From positions 1 to 6,014 of the forward strand of contig JBCDLI010000083.1 of assembly GCA_038745535.1 (NCBI GenBank): a stretch of 6,014 nt of DNA, given 5' to 3'. A model generated the notes under the pieces. It ran no database searches and was not told where the DNA came from. It saw only the letters and a list, made by a program, of their open reading frames with translations. A program made the position numbers and the translations under genes. Origin of the DNA: JBCDLI01 sp038745535 (GTDB lineage Bacteria; Pseudomonadota; Alphaproteobacteria; Rhizobiales; Rhizobiaceae). How positions within the stretch are numbered: the first letter of the stretch is position 1; each line of letters begins with the position of its first letter. Of this stretch, positions 1 through 5,850 are shown piece after piece.

Positions 1-1
1 C

Positions 2-211
2 GGAATGGACCCGGGCCTCACCAACCCGCTCGGTGCCCGCGCACTTTACATATATCAAGACGGTGTCGACACGCTCTATCGCCTACACGGCTCACCGGAA
101 TGGTGGTCCATCGGCAAGTCCGTGTCATCGGGTTGCGTTCGATTGATGAACCAAGACATCATCGATCTTCACAGTCGTGTACCTTCTGGAACGGAAATCA
201 TTGTCCGCTAA
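2..211 (+). CDS. L,D-transpeptidase, YkuD domain (C-terminal fragment)
   Basis: The reading frame is open from the left edge (first full codon at base 2) to the TAA at 209-211, so only about 69 C-terminal residues are present. They carry the catalytic core of the YkuD fold: NPLGARALY, then HGSPEWWSIG, then SSGCVRLMNQDIIDL, ending in a VPSGTEIIV beta-strand. The catalytic Cys codon is at 134-136 within the S-x-G-C-V-R motif, and the partner His lies in the HG pair upstream. In this family the Cys attacks the peptide stem of peptidoglycan to make 3-3 cross-links or to attach lipoproteins to the wall, and the enzymes act in the periplasm. The N-terminal part, including any signal peptide, is outside the window, so the subtype and exact substrate cannot be given. 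The in-frame ATG at base 5 is internal, because the fold needs more sequence upstream. The next gene starts 29 nt downstream on the same strand. Confidence 0.93.
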   Translation, partial: GMDPGLTNPLGARALYIYQDGVDTLYRLHGSPEWWSIGKSVSSGCVRLMNQDIIDLHSRVPSGTEIIVR

Positions 212-240
212 CGACGACGCATGCCTGACCGTGTGTCTAC

Positions 241-1134
241 ATGACCATCTATGAAGCAGCGGCTCTTGCGGCCGCTTTTGCTTGGGCGTTCACCGGCATA
301 ATATCAGCAGACCCCTCAAAAGCGCTCGGTGCATTGGCTTTCAGCCGGTGGCGCATGACGATGGTGTTCCTCATGCTGGCCGCATGGACAACGCTTTTTG
401 GCGGCTGGAATACGCTGAACGCCGATTGGACCCTCGCGCTCGCACTTTCCGGTTTCATTGGCATCTTCATCGGCGACGTTGCGCTGTTCCAGACAATGAA
501 CCGCCTCGGACCGCGGCGAACCGCCGTCATATTCTCCCTGAACGCGCCAATTTCAGTTGTCCTTGCATGGATGTTTCTCAACGAAACACTCTCCTTGAGC
601 GCAATGGCGGGCATCGCGATCATCTTCGGCGGCGTGACCCTTGCCATCATCTACGGAAAGCGCCGCGAGCAAGTCCATCGCTGGGAAAAAATAGACGGGC
701 CCTTGTGGGCGGGAATTTCATTGGGCTTCGTGGCAGCCCTCGGCCAAGCGCTAGGCGCTTTAATCGTTCGTCCGGTCATGGAAGCAGGCGCAGACCCGGT
801 TGCAGCTTCTGCAGTGCGCGTCGGGATTTCCGCGCTCGCACTGATCGTCGCGGGAGCTTTGCCAATTGATGCCGTGCGTCAGAAAACGGCGATGACCCTA
901 TCCATGTTCTGGCGCGTGGCTCTCTCCGGTTTTCTTGCGATGGGCCTTGGCATGACGCTCATTCTCTTCGCGCTATCCGGCGGTAAAGTCGGCATTGTCA
1001 CCACTTTGTCAGCCACAACGCCTGTGATGGTTTTGCCGATTTTGTGGTGGCGAACGAAAGAGATGCCAGCCGCAGGAGCGTGGGTTGGGGCGGTTCTGGT
1101 GGTCGTGGGTTCAGCCTTCATTTTCATGCGCTGA
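241..1134 (+). CDS. DMT-superfamily EamA-type transporter
   Basis: This is a 297-residue, strongly hydrophobic protein with about ten predicted membrane segments in two homologous halves, roughly residues 4-137 and 152-295, as expected for the EamA drug/metabolite transporter family. The charged linker KRREQVHRWEK near residues 140-150 separates the halves. The family signature is visible as FIGIFIGDVALFQTMNRLGP followed by SLNAPISVVLAWMFLNE, and again in the second half around LSATTPVMVLPILWW and WVGAVLVVVGSAFIF. Such inner-membrane proteins usually export amino acids or other small metabolites, but the substrate cannot be read from this sequence. The start is fixed on the left by an in-frame stop at 226-228, and ATG 241 is the first usable start after it. 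No clear Shine-Dalgarno sequence precedes it. The gene lies 29 nt after the L,D-transpeptidase, so the two may be co-transcribed. It converges on rplS. Confidence 0.9.
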   Translation: MTIYEAAALAAAFAWAFTGIISADPSKALGALAFSRWRMTMVFLMLAAWTTLFGGWNTLNADWTLALALSGFIGIFIGDVALFQTMNRLGPRRTAVIFSLNAPISVVLAWMFLNETLSLSAMAGIAIIFGGVTLAIIYGKRREQVHRWEKIDGPLWAGISLGFVAALGQALGALIVRPVMEAGADPVAASAVRVGISALALIVAGALPIDAVRQKTAMTLSMFWRVALSGFLAMGLGMTLILFALSGGKVGIVTTLSATTPVMVLPILWWRTKEMPAAGAWVGAVLVVVGSAFIFMR

Positions 1135-1141
1135 CCAGCCT

Positions 1142-1172
1142 AAAAACAAAAATGGCGAGCCAAGGCCCGCCA
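1142..1172 (-). terminator. Intrinsic terminator of the rplS transcript
   Basis: Read on the minus strand, TGGCGGGCCTTGGCTCGCCA forms a hairpin (plus-strand 1153-1172) with one A-C mismatch and a tiny loop. It is directly followed by TTTTTGTTTTT (plus 1142-1152). The stem begins 28 nt after the rplS stop codon, which is the usual layout of a rho-independent terminator. On the plus strand no T-run follows the stem, so it should stop transcription from the right much better than transcription from the transporter gene on the left. Confidence 0.82.
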
Positions 1173-1200
1173 CTTCAAATTCAATCTGAGAAACGTAAGC

Positions 1201-1725
1201 TTAATCAGCCTTCGCTTCGGTATTTGCGGCCTCTGCGGCTTCTGCTGCTTCCTTAGCAGCCTGTTCTGCGGCAAGCGCCTGTGCTGCAGCCTGCTTTTCG
1301 GCTTCGATGGCCGCCTTTTCGTCAGCCAGAGCCTGACGCGTAAGGTCGTTCAAGCGTTTCGCGCGAACGCCAGTGTTCTCCGCAATACGCGCTTTCTTAC
1401 CGCGCAAGTTGCGCATGTAATAAAGCTTAGCGCGGCGCACCTTACCGCGACGCACGACGGTAACTTCCTCAACCAGAGGCGAGTACATCGGGAACACACG
1501 TTCCACGCCTTCACCATAGGAGATTTTGCGCACTGTGAAATTTTCGTGGAGACCGGCACCGGAGCGCGCAATGCAAACGCCTTCATAGGCCTGCAAACGG
1601 GTGCGCTTACCTTCGGTGACGCGGACCTGAACGCGCAGCGTATCGCCCGGTGAAAAATCCGGGAATGTGCGCTTTTCACTGATTTTTGCGACCTGCTCGG
1701 CCTCAAGCTGACGGATGATGTCCAT
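1201..1725 (-). CDS. rplS: Large ribosomal subunit protein bL19
   Basis: The product is 174 residues. Residues 1-117 match bL19: MDIIRQLEAEQ, the FSPGDTLRVQVRV strand, RTRLQAYEGVCIARSGAG, ENFTVRKISYGEGVERVFP, and the basic end VRRGKVRRAKLYYMRNLRGKKARI. L19 sits at the 50S interface and contributes to a bridge with the 30S subunit. The frame is open further upstream to 1770, but ATG 1725 is chosen because it gives the family's normal N-terminus and is preceded by AGAAGG at 1735-1740 with 9 nt spacing. After the core comes an Ala/Glu/Lys-rich tail (about residues 131-174, rich in AEKQAAAQ- and EAAEAAE-like runs). It makes the protein much longer than the roughly 115 residues of E. coli L19. Extended low-complexity tails are known in alphaproteobacterial L19. 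The gene is last in the rimM-trmD-GFA-rplS run and is followed by an intrinsic terminator. Confidence 0.97.
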   Translation of the reverse strand: MDIIRQLEAEQVAKISEKRTFPDFSPGDTLRVQVRVTEGKRTRLQAYEGVCIARSGAGLHENFTVRKISYGEGVERVFPMYSPLVEEVTVVRRGKVRRAKLYYMRNLRGKKARIAENTGVRAKRLNDLTRQALADEKAAIEAEKQAAAQALAAEQAAKEAAEAAEAANTEAKAD

Positions 1726-1910
1726 CTGAAATATCCTTCTCATGTTCTTTTGAACCGCCAGAGCGCTCACGAAGGCCGGAAGCTTAAGCCGCCTGACCCG
1801 GTCTCAAATACCAGAGCGATAATCATGCTCGTAATTGCTGATTGCGCGGCTTTTCCATCCGCTGCGCGGGCGCGATACATGAAAGTGTGCGGGATGTCAC
1901 CTGCCGGCGA
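1726..1910 (-). other. Untranslated gap upstream of rplS
   Basis: These 185 nt separate the GFA stop codon from the rplS start on the minus strand. I see no convincing gene here. A few small dyads are present (GAGCGCTC at 1761-1768; GAGCG/TGCTC arms around 1814-1830) but none makes a strong structure or terminator, and I could not assign a -35/-10 pair with confidence. The gap is large compared with the overlapping junctions upstream, so rplS may have its own promoter or a regulatory leader here. That is inference. Confidence 0.4.
1735..1740 (-). promoter_or_regulatory. Ribosome binding site fixing the rplS start
   Basis: On the minus strand AGAAGG lies 9 nt before ATG 1725. It is too close to the in-frame ATG at 1743, and lies downstream of the frame's 1770 start, for either to use it. 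It therefore selects the start that gives the standard L19 N-terminus. Confidence 0.8.
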
Positions 1911-2342
1911 TCACTTTTTGGTCTCTACAGTCGCTTCGAAATTCAGATGTCCCGCAACTCTAGCCTTCGCACCATCTTTGGGATGGGACTGCCCATCCAT
2001 CACCGGCACGGTTTCGAAATCAAATGGGCTCTTGTCGTCAATACAGGCAACGTTGATTCCGTATTCATGCGGCTTGGACCGCCGCTTGTGATGGGTGTAA
2101 ATTCCACAGACCGAGCAAAAATAATGCTCGGCCTGTTTGGTGTTGAATTGATAAAGCGAAAGAAGTTCGCCGCCCTTCAAGATCGTAAACTCCGACACAT
2201 TTGCGCTCACCGCAATTGCACCGCGCATTCGGCAAATCGAACAGTCACAGCGGCGAGCCGTCTCGTATCCGTCAACGAGATCGGCTTCAAACTTAACGCC
2301 ACCGCAGTGACAAGACCCGCGGACATGAAGCTTTTTGCTCAC
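1911..2342 (-). CDS. GFA (glutathione-dependent formaldehyde-activating)/CENP-V family zinc protein
   Basis: A 143-residue protein with the complete GFA cysteine pattern: GSCHCGGVKFE (C11, C13), RRCDCSICRMRG (C32, C34, C37) and FCSVCGIYTHHKRR (C76, C79). By analogy with Gfa, C11/C13/C76/C79 would hold a structural zinc and C32/C34/C37 a second, glutathione-linked zinc site. QFNTKQAEHYFC, before the last pair, is also typical. The founding member was described as S-hydroxymethylglutathione synthase, but that activity is disputed and most homologues have no proven substrate, so only the family is assigned. The start is a GTG at 2342 that overlaps the trmD stop by 4 nt (GTGA on the minus strand). 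AGGA (plus 2350-2353), 7 nt upstream, supports it. The overlap implies translational coupling to trmD. Its position between trmD and rplS breaks the usual gene order. No formaldehyde-metabolism genes are visible nearby. Confidence 0.92.
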   Translation of the reverse strand: MSKKLHVRGSCHCGGVKFEADLVDGYETARRCDCSICRMRGAIAVSANVSEFTILKGGELLSLYQFNTKQAEHYFCSVCGIYTHHKRRSKPHEYGINVACIDDKSPFDFETVPVMDGQSHPKDGAKARVAGHLNFEATVETKK

Positions 2343-3040
2343 GATGCCGTCCTAGAAGTGTGGTGAAGCAAATCAGGCCGCCGCTCTGCGGTCAGTTTTT
2401 GGGACTGTTCGTGCCGCCATTCTTCCACCTTCGCGTGATTGCCGGATGTCAGCACCTCTGGGATTTCGCGCCCTTCCCAGATCGCAGGCCGCGTGTAATG
2501 CGGATGTTCCAAATACCCGTTCTCAAAGCTTTCGTGCGTCCCGCTTGAGGCATTCCCCATGACACCCGGCAGCAAGCGAATAACGGCATCCAGCATCACC
2601 TGCGCCGCAACCTCGCCGCCCGACAAAACATAGTCGCCGATAGAAACCTCTATCAAATTGCGCGCTTCGATCACGCGCTCATCCACCCCTTCGAACCGAC
2701 CGCACACGATCACAGCGCCCGGACCCTCAGCCAAATCGCGAACCATCTTCTGGTCGAGCGGCTTACCACGCGGGCTCATCAAAAGGCGCGAGCGTTGATC
2801 TTCCTTAGGCGACACATGATCAATCGCGTGGGCAAGAATATCTGCACGGAGCACCATGCCCGCACCGCCCCCCGCAGGCGTGTCATCGACCGAGCGATGC
2901 TTATCGGTCGCGAAGTCGCGAATTTGGGTGACGTTAATGGTCCAATCGCCTCGCTTGAGAGCTTTGCCCGCGAGCGCCTTGCCAAGCGTACCTGGAAACA
3001 TGTCGGGATAAAGTGTGAGTACGTCGGCGCGGAAAGCCAT
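2339..3040 (-). CDS. trmD: tRNA (guanine-N1-)-methyltransferase TrmD
   Basis: A 233-residue SPOUT-class enzyme that uses S-adenosylmethionine to methylate G37 of tRNAs with a G36pG37 sequence, preventing +1 frameshifting. Its domains are in the expected order: the N-terminal knot domain begins FRADVLTLYPDMFPG; then TPAGGGAGMVLRADI (about 54-68), LLMSPRGKPLDQ (86-97), CGRFEGVDERVIEA (113-126), the SAM-binding knot SIGDYVLSGGE (133-143), LPGVMGN (157-163), HPHYTRP (179-185) and the C-terminal tRNA-binding region with LTSGNH and RRPDLL. The length is slightly below that of E. coli TrmD (255). At the position of the catalytic Asp169 of the E. coli enzyme this protein appears to have Glu (E170, in THESFENG). 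ATG 3040 is preceded by GAAGAGG on the minus strand, 10 nt upstream. The start overlaps the rimM stop by 1 nt (TGATG) and the stop overlaps the next start by 4 nt, so it is the centre of a coupled run. Confidence 0.97.
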   Translation of the reverse strand: MAFRADVLTLYPDMFPGTLGKALAGKALKRGDWTINVTQIRDFATDKHRSVDDTPAGGGAGMVLRADILAHAIDHVSPKEDQRSRLLMSPRGKPLDQKMVRDLAEGPGAVIVCGRFEGVDERVIEARNLIEVSIGDYVLSGGEVAAQVMLDAVIRLLPGVMGNASSGTHESFENGYLEHPHYTRPAIWEGREIPEVLTSGNHAKVEEWRHEQSQKLTAERRPDLLHHTSRTAS

Positions 3041-3573
3041 CAGTCGTCAGCCTCTTCCCGCGCCAGAATTTCTCCTGGACGGACAAAGACGAGGTTTCGA
3101 TTTTCGACGTCAATATCTGGGAACGTCTGTACGTCAAACGCAAAAAGTTCGCGCTTTCCCGTCTCATCGAACTTGATTTCGATGATGTCGCCGGCGCCGA
3201 AGTTCTCCACCGCTGACACGTCGCCAAGACGTTCGTTTTTAGAAGAAACGCATGCCATTCCAATCAGATCAGTGATGAAAAACTCATCTTCATCCAGTTC
3301 ACCGTCGGGTAGCCGTGACCGCTCGACAAAAAGCTCAGTGCCATTGAGCGCTTCCGCCTTTGCTCGCGACGTGACCTGCTTAAACCGAACGACCACGACG
3401 GTTTTCGCGGGCTGCACTCTCAACACGTCAAATGGATTACCCTCTGCGTCCTGAAGGGGCCCGTAATCGCCGATCGCCAGCGGGTCATCGGTAAATGCCT
3501 TTACCCGCAAATCACCGCGCACGCCGTGCGGCGCGCCGATTTTGCCCATCAATACCAGGTCATCAGATTTCAT
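3040..3573 (-). CDS. rimM: Ribosome maturation factor RimM
   Basis: With the start at 3573 the product is 177 residues, close to the family norm. It has the N-terminal RimM domain (LVLMGKIGAPHGVRGDLRVKAF, then DPLAIGDYGPL and VVVRFKQVTSRAKAEALNG) and the C-terminal PRC-barrel (DEFFITDLIGMACV, LGDVSAVENFGAGDIIEIK, then FPDIDVENRNLVFVRP). RimM binds uS19 and helps the 30S head mature. It is cytoplasmic and ribosome-associated. The frame is open to TTG 3615/ATG 3612, which would add 13-14 residues (MIAYRPVSWHIAA) not expected in the family. ATG 3573 is preferred by homology, although neither start has a strong Shine-Dalgarno sequence. The stop overlaps trmD by 1 nt. rpsP, which often precedes rimM, is not here; the gene upstream is the divergent xerC. 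Confidence 0.95.
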   Translation of the reverse strand: MKSDDLVLMGKIGAPHGVRGDLRVKAFTDDPLAIGDYGPLQDAEGNPFDVLRVQPAKTVVVVRFKQVTSRAKAEALNGTELFVERSRLPDGELDEDEFFITDLIGMACVSSKNERLGDVSAVENFGAGDIIEIKFDETGKRELFAFDVQTFPDIDVENRNLVFVRPGEILAREEADD

Positions 3574-3633
3574 GGCCGCGATGTGCCAAGAAACCGGACG
3601 GTAAGCAATCATCAAGGCATCTCAGCAATTGTG

Positions 3634-4581
3634 ATGTTGATGACCGACATGACGATGATCACCTCACACGAACTGCTTGAGCAAAGGAAATGCTGGCTCA
3701 CCGAGCTGCAAAATATCCGGCGCTTGTCGCCGAAAACCGTAGAAGCCTACGAACGCGACAGCCGTCAGTTTCTGGCATTCATGTCCGACCACTTCGGTAA
3801 GAAACTCGAGATTGGCGATGTTGAAGATCTAAGCGCGATTGATCTCCGCGCGTTTCTCGCGTGGCGTCGGTCCAGCGACCGAAGTGCTCGTACCCTCGGG
3901 CGCAATTTCGCCGGCGTCCGCTCATTTTTGAACTTTCTAGAGCGGGAGGGGCTCGCAAACGCGACTGCCGCCAATGCGCTCGGAACGCCGAAACAGCCAA
4001 AATCTCTACCGAAGCCACTGACTGCGGTTGATGCAACTTTCCTCGCCGACCCTACGGCGCATCTGCACGAAGAAAGCTGGGTTAATGCACGCAACGCTGC
4101 GATCATGGCGCTTTTGTACGGATGCGGGTTGCGGATTGGAGAGGCACTTTCACTTCGAGGCGCAGACCTTCGCAACAAAAACGAGAAAACACTTCGCATT
4201 GAGGGCAAGGGCGGAAAGATCCGGCTGTTGCCAATTCTGCCGGTGGTTCATGAGGCGCTGAATGCATACCGCGCACAATGCCCGTTCCATCTTAAAAATG
4301 ATGGCCCTTTGTTTGTCGGGATACGGGGTAAAAGGCTTCAAGCCGCAGTCCTGCAGCGAGATATGCGGCGGATGCGGTCGGCCTTAAATTTACCCGATAC
4401 CGCGACGCCCCATGCGATGCGTCACTCCTTTGCAACACACCTTTTGGGAAATGGCGGCGATCTACGCACGATCCAGGAGCTGCTCGGCCACGCCAGCCTT
4501 TCTACAACGCAGATTTACACCAGCGTTGATGCCGCGCGCCTTCTGGAAAGCTACCAAGCGGCCCACCCGCGAGCGAATTGA
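3634..4581 (+). CDS. xerC: Tyrosine recombinase XerC (chromosome dimer resolution)
   Basis: About 315 residues from ATG 3634. The N-terminal SAM-like core-binding domain runs from LLEQRKCWLTELQ through SPKTVEAYERDSRQFLAF to NFLEREGLAN. The C-terminal catalytic domain begins near TPKQPKSLPKPLT. The full catalytic set is present (numbering from this start): R167 in YGCGLRIGEALSL, K192 in GKGGKIRLLPI, H260 and R263 in HAMRHSFATHL, H286 in LLGHASLSTT, and the nucleophile Y295 in TQIYTSVD. Together with XerD it would cut and rejoin dif sites at the septum to resolve chromosome dimers. The XerC label, rather than XerD, rests on overall resemblance to rhizobial XerC and is less certain than the recombinase call. 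The frame is open back to 3526, but that part is antisense to rimM. Several Met codons (3634, 3640, 3649, 3655) compete and none has a good ribosome binding site, so the start is uncertain by about 7 residues. No integron, phage or transposon genes adjoin it. Confidence 0.92.
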   Translation: MLMTDMTMITSHELLEQRKCWLTELQNIRRLSPKTVEAYERDSRQFLAFMSDHFGKKLEIGDVEDLSAIDLRAFLAWRRSSDRSARTLGRNFAGVRSFLNFLEREGLANATAANALGTPKQPKSLPKPLTAVDATFLADPTAHLHEESWVNARNAAIMALLYGCGLRIGEALSLRGADLRNKNEKTLRIEGKGGKIRLLPILPVVHEALNAYRAQCPFHLKNDGPLFVGIRGKRLQAAVLQRDMRRMRSALNLPDTATPHAMRHSFATHLLGNGGDLRTIQELLGHASLSTTQIYTSVDAARLLESYQAAHPRAN

Positions 4582-4617
4582 CGCGATCTGGTTTACTGAA
4601 AATGCGCTTTTGCGGTG

Positions 4618-4623
4618 TAAAAT
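4618..4623 (+). promoter_or_regulatory. Candidate -10 box of the TraB/GumN gene
   Basis: TAAAAT differs from the TATAAT consensus at one position and ends 6 nt before the ATG at 4630, so transcription would begin at or very near the start codon. The -35 is weak: TTTACT at 4592-4597 matches 4 of 6 consensus bases but lies 20 nt away, which is longer than ideal. The box sits inside an inverted repeat (TGCGC at 4603-4607 with GCGCA at 4626-4630; GCGG at 4612-4615 with CCGC at 4624-4627). Confidence 0.45.
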
Positions 4624-4629
4624 CCGCGC

Positions 4630-5742
4630 ATGATCAAAAACATCTACTCCGCCCCATCGCCATCGAATTCTCTCGTTGAAGTGCTGGAACGCAATACGTT
4701 AGCGTTTCTCGGCGCGTTGCATACCGCTTTCCTAATTAGCTTTCTTGTCGCTGCCGCGCTCGGGGCGTCTACCCTTGGTGCGAGTGCGCAAGACATCGCA
4801 CGGTGCGAGGGCATCAACCTTTGGGAAGACTTGCAAAAGAGAGACGCTGCAGCCGCTGCACTCATCAAATCGCAGGCAGACGAAACGGTTTACGGCAATG
4901 CGCGGCTGTTCAAGCTCGAAAAGGATGGCGTTGCGCCATCATACCTTTTTGGCACGATGCATCTGACAGACCCGCGCGTCACAAACCTGACACCGGCTGC
5001 AGCAGATGCCATTTACGCAACCCAGACTGTCGCGATTGAAACCACGGACATCTTGGATGAGGCGGCAGTTCAGGCAAAGCTTCTGTCACAGCCGGAACTT
5101 TCCATGTTTATCGACGGCACACGGTTGAGCGACTTCATGGATGATGAACAGCGCCAGATCGTGGAAGACGGCCTCGCTGAACGCGGCATGCGGTTAGCGC
5201 TCGTGGACCGGATGAAGCCCTGGCTGATCAGCGGCATGCTTGCCCTTCCTGCGTGCGAGAATGAGCGTAAGGCCAGTGGGTCACAGGTGCTGGACGCGCA
5301 GATTGCAGTCCTTGCGCAAAACACTGGTAAAGAACTCGTCGGCCTCGAAACCCTTGAAGAACAGCTTGGTGCGATGGCGTCGCTGCCCATGGAACAGCAC
5401 ATCGACGGTCTAGTCGAGACACTGCAGATGGGTGATCAAATAAACGATGCGCTTGAAACGATGATCCAGCTTTATCTGGCCGGTGACATCTCAACCATAT
5501 GGCCTGTACTTCGTCACCTCGCTTTGGAGATGAGCGGCGAGGAAGTTCAGCCCGATGAGAACCATCGGCGGTTTGAAGAAGTGCTGATTGATGCGCGCAA
5601 CAAAACTATGTTTGACCGTTCACTCGCGCTTTTAGAACAAGGCGGTGCCTTCATCGCGGTGGGTGCGCTTCATCTTCCCGGCGAGCTGGGACTTGCCAAA
5701 CTGTTCGCCGAAGCAGGCTTTAAGATCACCGCAATCGAATAG
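4630..5742 (+). CDS. TraB/GumN family protein, exported
   Basis: A 370-residue protein with the TraB/GumN layout: YLFGTMHLTDPR with a GxxH motif (H111), an acidic residue in TVAIETTD (E137), DRMKPWLISGMLALPACE (193-210), GLETLEEQL (238-246), DARNKTM (321-327), and a second GxxH in FIAVGALHLPGELGL (H348) near the C-terminus. The fold is related to the Tiki and EreA-like group, and the paired GxxH motifs are proposed metal or catalytic sites. Most bacterial members have no proven activity. Residues 24-50 are hydrophobic and are followed by ASAQD, a plausible signal peptidase I site (ASA|QD, mature from Q54), so the protein is probably periplasmic. Two Cys remain after cleavage (C59, C209) and could form a disulfide. 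The stretch before the hydrophobic core is unusually long, about 23 residues. A GTG at 4681 is an alternative start. ATG 4630 has no Shine-Dalgarno sequence and may be read from a leaderless mRNA. The gene starts 48 nt after xerC. Confidence 0.88.
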   Translation: MIKNIYSAPSPSNSLVEVLERNTLAFLGALHTAFLISFLVAAALGASTLGASAQDIARCEGINLWEDLQKRDAAAAALIKSQADETVYGNARLFKLEKDGVAPSYLFGTMHLTDPRVTNLTPAAADAIYATQTVAIETTDILDEAAVQAKLLSQPELSMFIDGTRLSDFMDDEQRQIVEDGLAERGMRLALVDRMKPWLISGMLALPACENERKASGSQVLDAQIAVLAQNTGKELVGLETLEEQLGAMASLPMEQHIDGLVETLQMGDQINDALETMIQLYLAGDISTIWPVLRHLALEMSGEEVQPDENHRRFEEVLIDARNKTMFDRSLALLEQGGAFIAVGALHLPGELGLAKLFAEAGFKITAIE

Positions 5743-5753
5743 GACCTCGATAA

Positions 5754-5766
5754 CGTCAAATTGACG
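5754..5766. repeat. Short perfect inverted repeat after the TraB/GumN gene
   Basis: CGTCAA-A-TTGACG is a 13-nt dyad with a single central base, beginning 12 nt after the stop codon. Flanking CTCG (5746-5749) and CGAG (5770-5773) extend the symmetry imperfectly. No T-run follows on either strand, so it is a poor intrinsic terminator. Its shape fits a protein-binding operator at least as well as an RNA hairpin. TTGACG could also act as a -35 element, but I found no -10 at suitable spacing. Confidence 0.45.
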
Positions 5767-5810
5767 CGGCGAGAGGCCAGCACTGGTCAAATCTGAATTT
5801 CGGGGTACGC

Positions 5811-5846
5811 TTTCTCGCCTGGCAGACAACTGTCGGAAAAGAGAAA
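5811..5846 (+). other. Imperfect hairpin in the leader of the last gene
   Basis: TTTCTC (5811-5816) pairs with GAGAAA (5841-5846). Inside it CTGGCAG (5819-5825) pairs with CTGTCGG (5830-5836), allowing two G-U pairs, around an ACAA tetraloop, with a GC/AAAA internal loop between the two stems. It ends 4 nt before the ribosome binding site and leaves that site unpaired. Without a T-run it is not a terminator. It could stabilise or regulate the mRNA. Confidence 0.4.
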
Positions 5847-5850
5847 CGCC

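Noticed and set aside
282..869. 195-residue open frame within the EamA transporter, same strand, other frame
   Set aside because: It is Arg/His-rich and has no domain, typical of an out-of-frame reading of a GC-rich membrane protein gene.
1726..1770. 15-residue N-terminal extension of L19
   Set aside because: The AGAAGG ribosome binding site falls inside this extension, and the L19 family begins at MDIIRQLE.
1842..2366. 174-residue open frame on the plus strand opposite the GFA gene
   Set aside because: It mirrors the GFA coding sequence, whose zinc-binding cysteine pattern is unambiguous. The antisense protein shows no family features.
2795..3454. 219-residue open frame on the plus strand opposite trmD and rimM
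   Set aside because: It is antisense to two clearly conserved genes, is Ser/Arg-rich with no recognisable domain, and has the composition expected of a shadow frame.
3526..3633. N-terminal extension of XerC from ATG 3526
   Set aside because: These 36 codons run antisense through the start of rimM and do not resemble XerC N-termini. The homologous region begins near LLEQRKCWL.
3634..4581. Tyrosine recombinase as a sign of an integrated element
   Set aside because: The sequence fits the housekeeping XerC type, and no att repeats, tRNA, phage or plasmid genes are nearby.
5761..5792. Promoter made of TTGACG (5761-5766) and TCAAAT (5787-5792)
   Set aside because: The 20-nt spacing is too long and the -10 matches only 4 of 6 consensus bases, so I did not call it.
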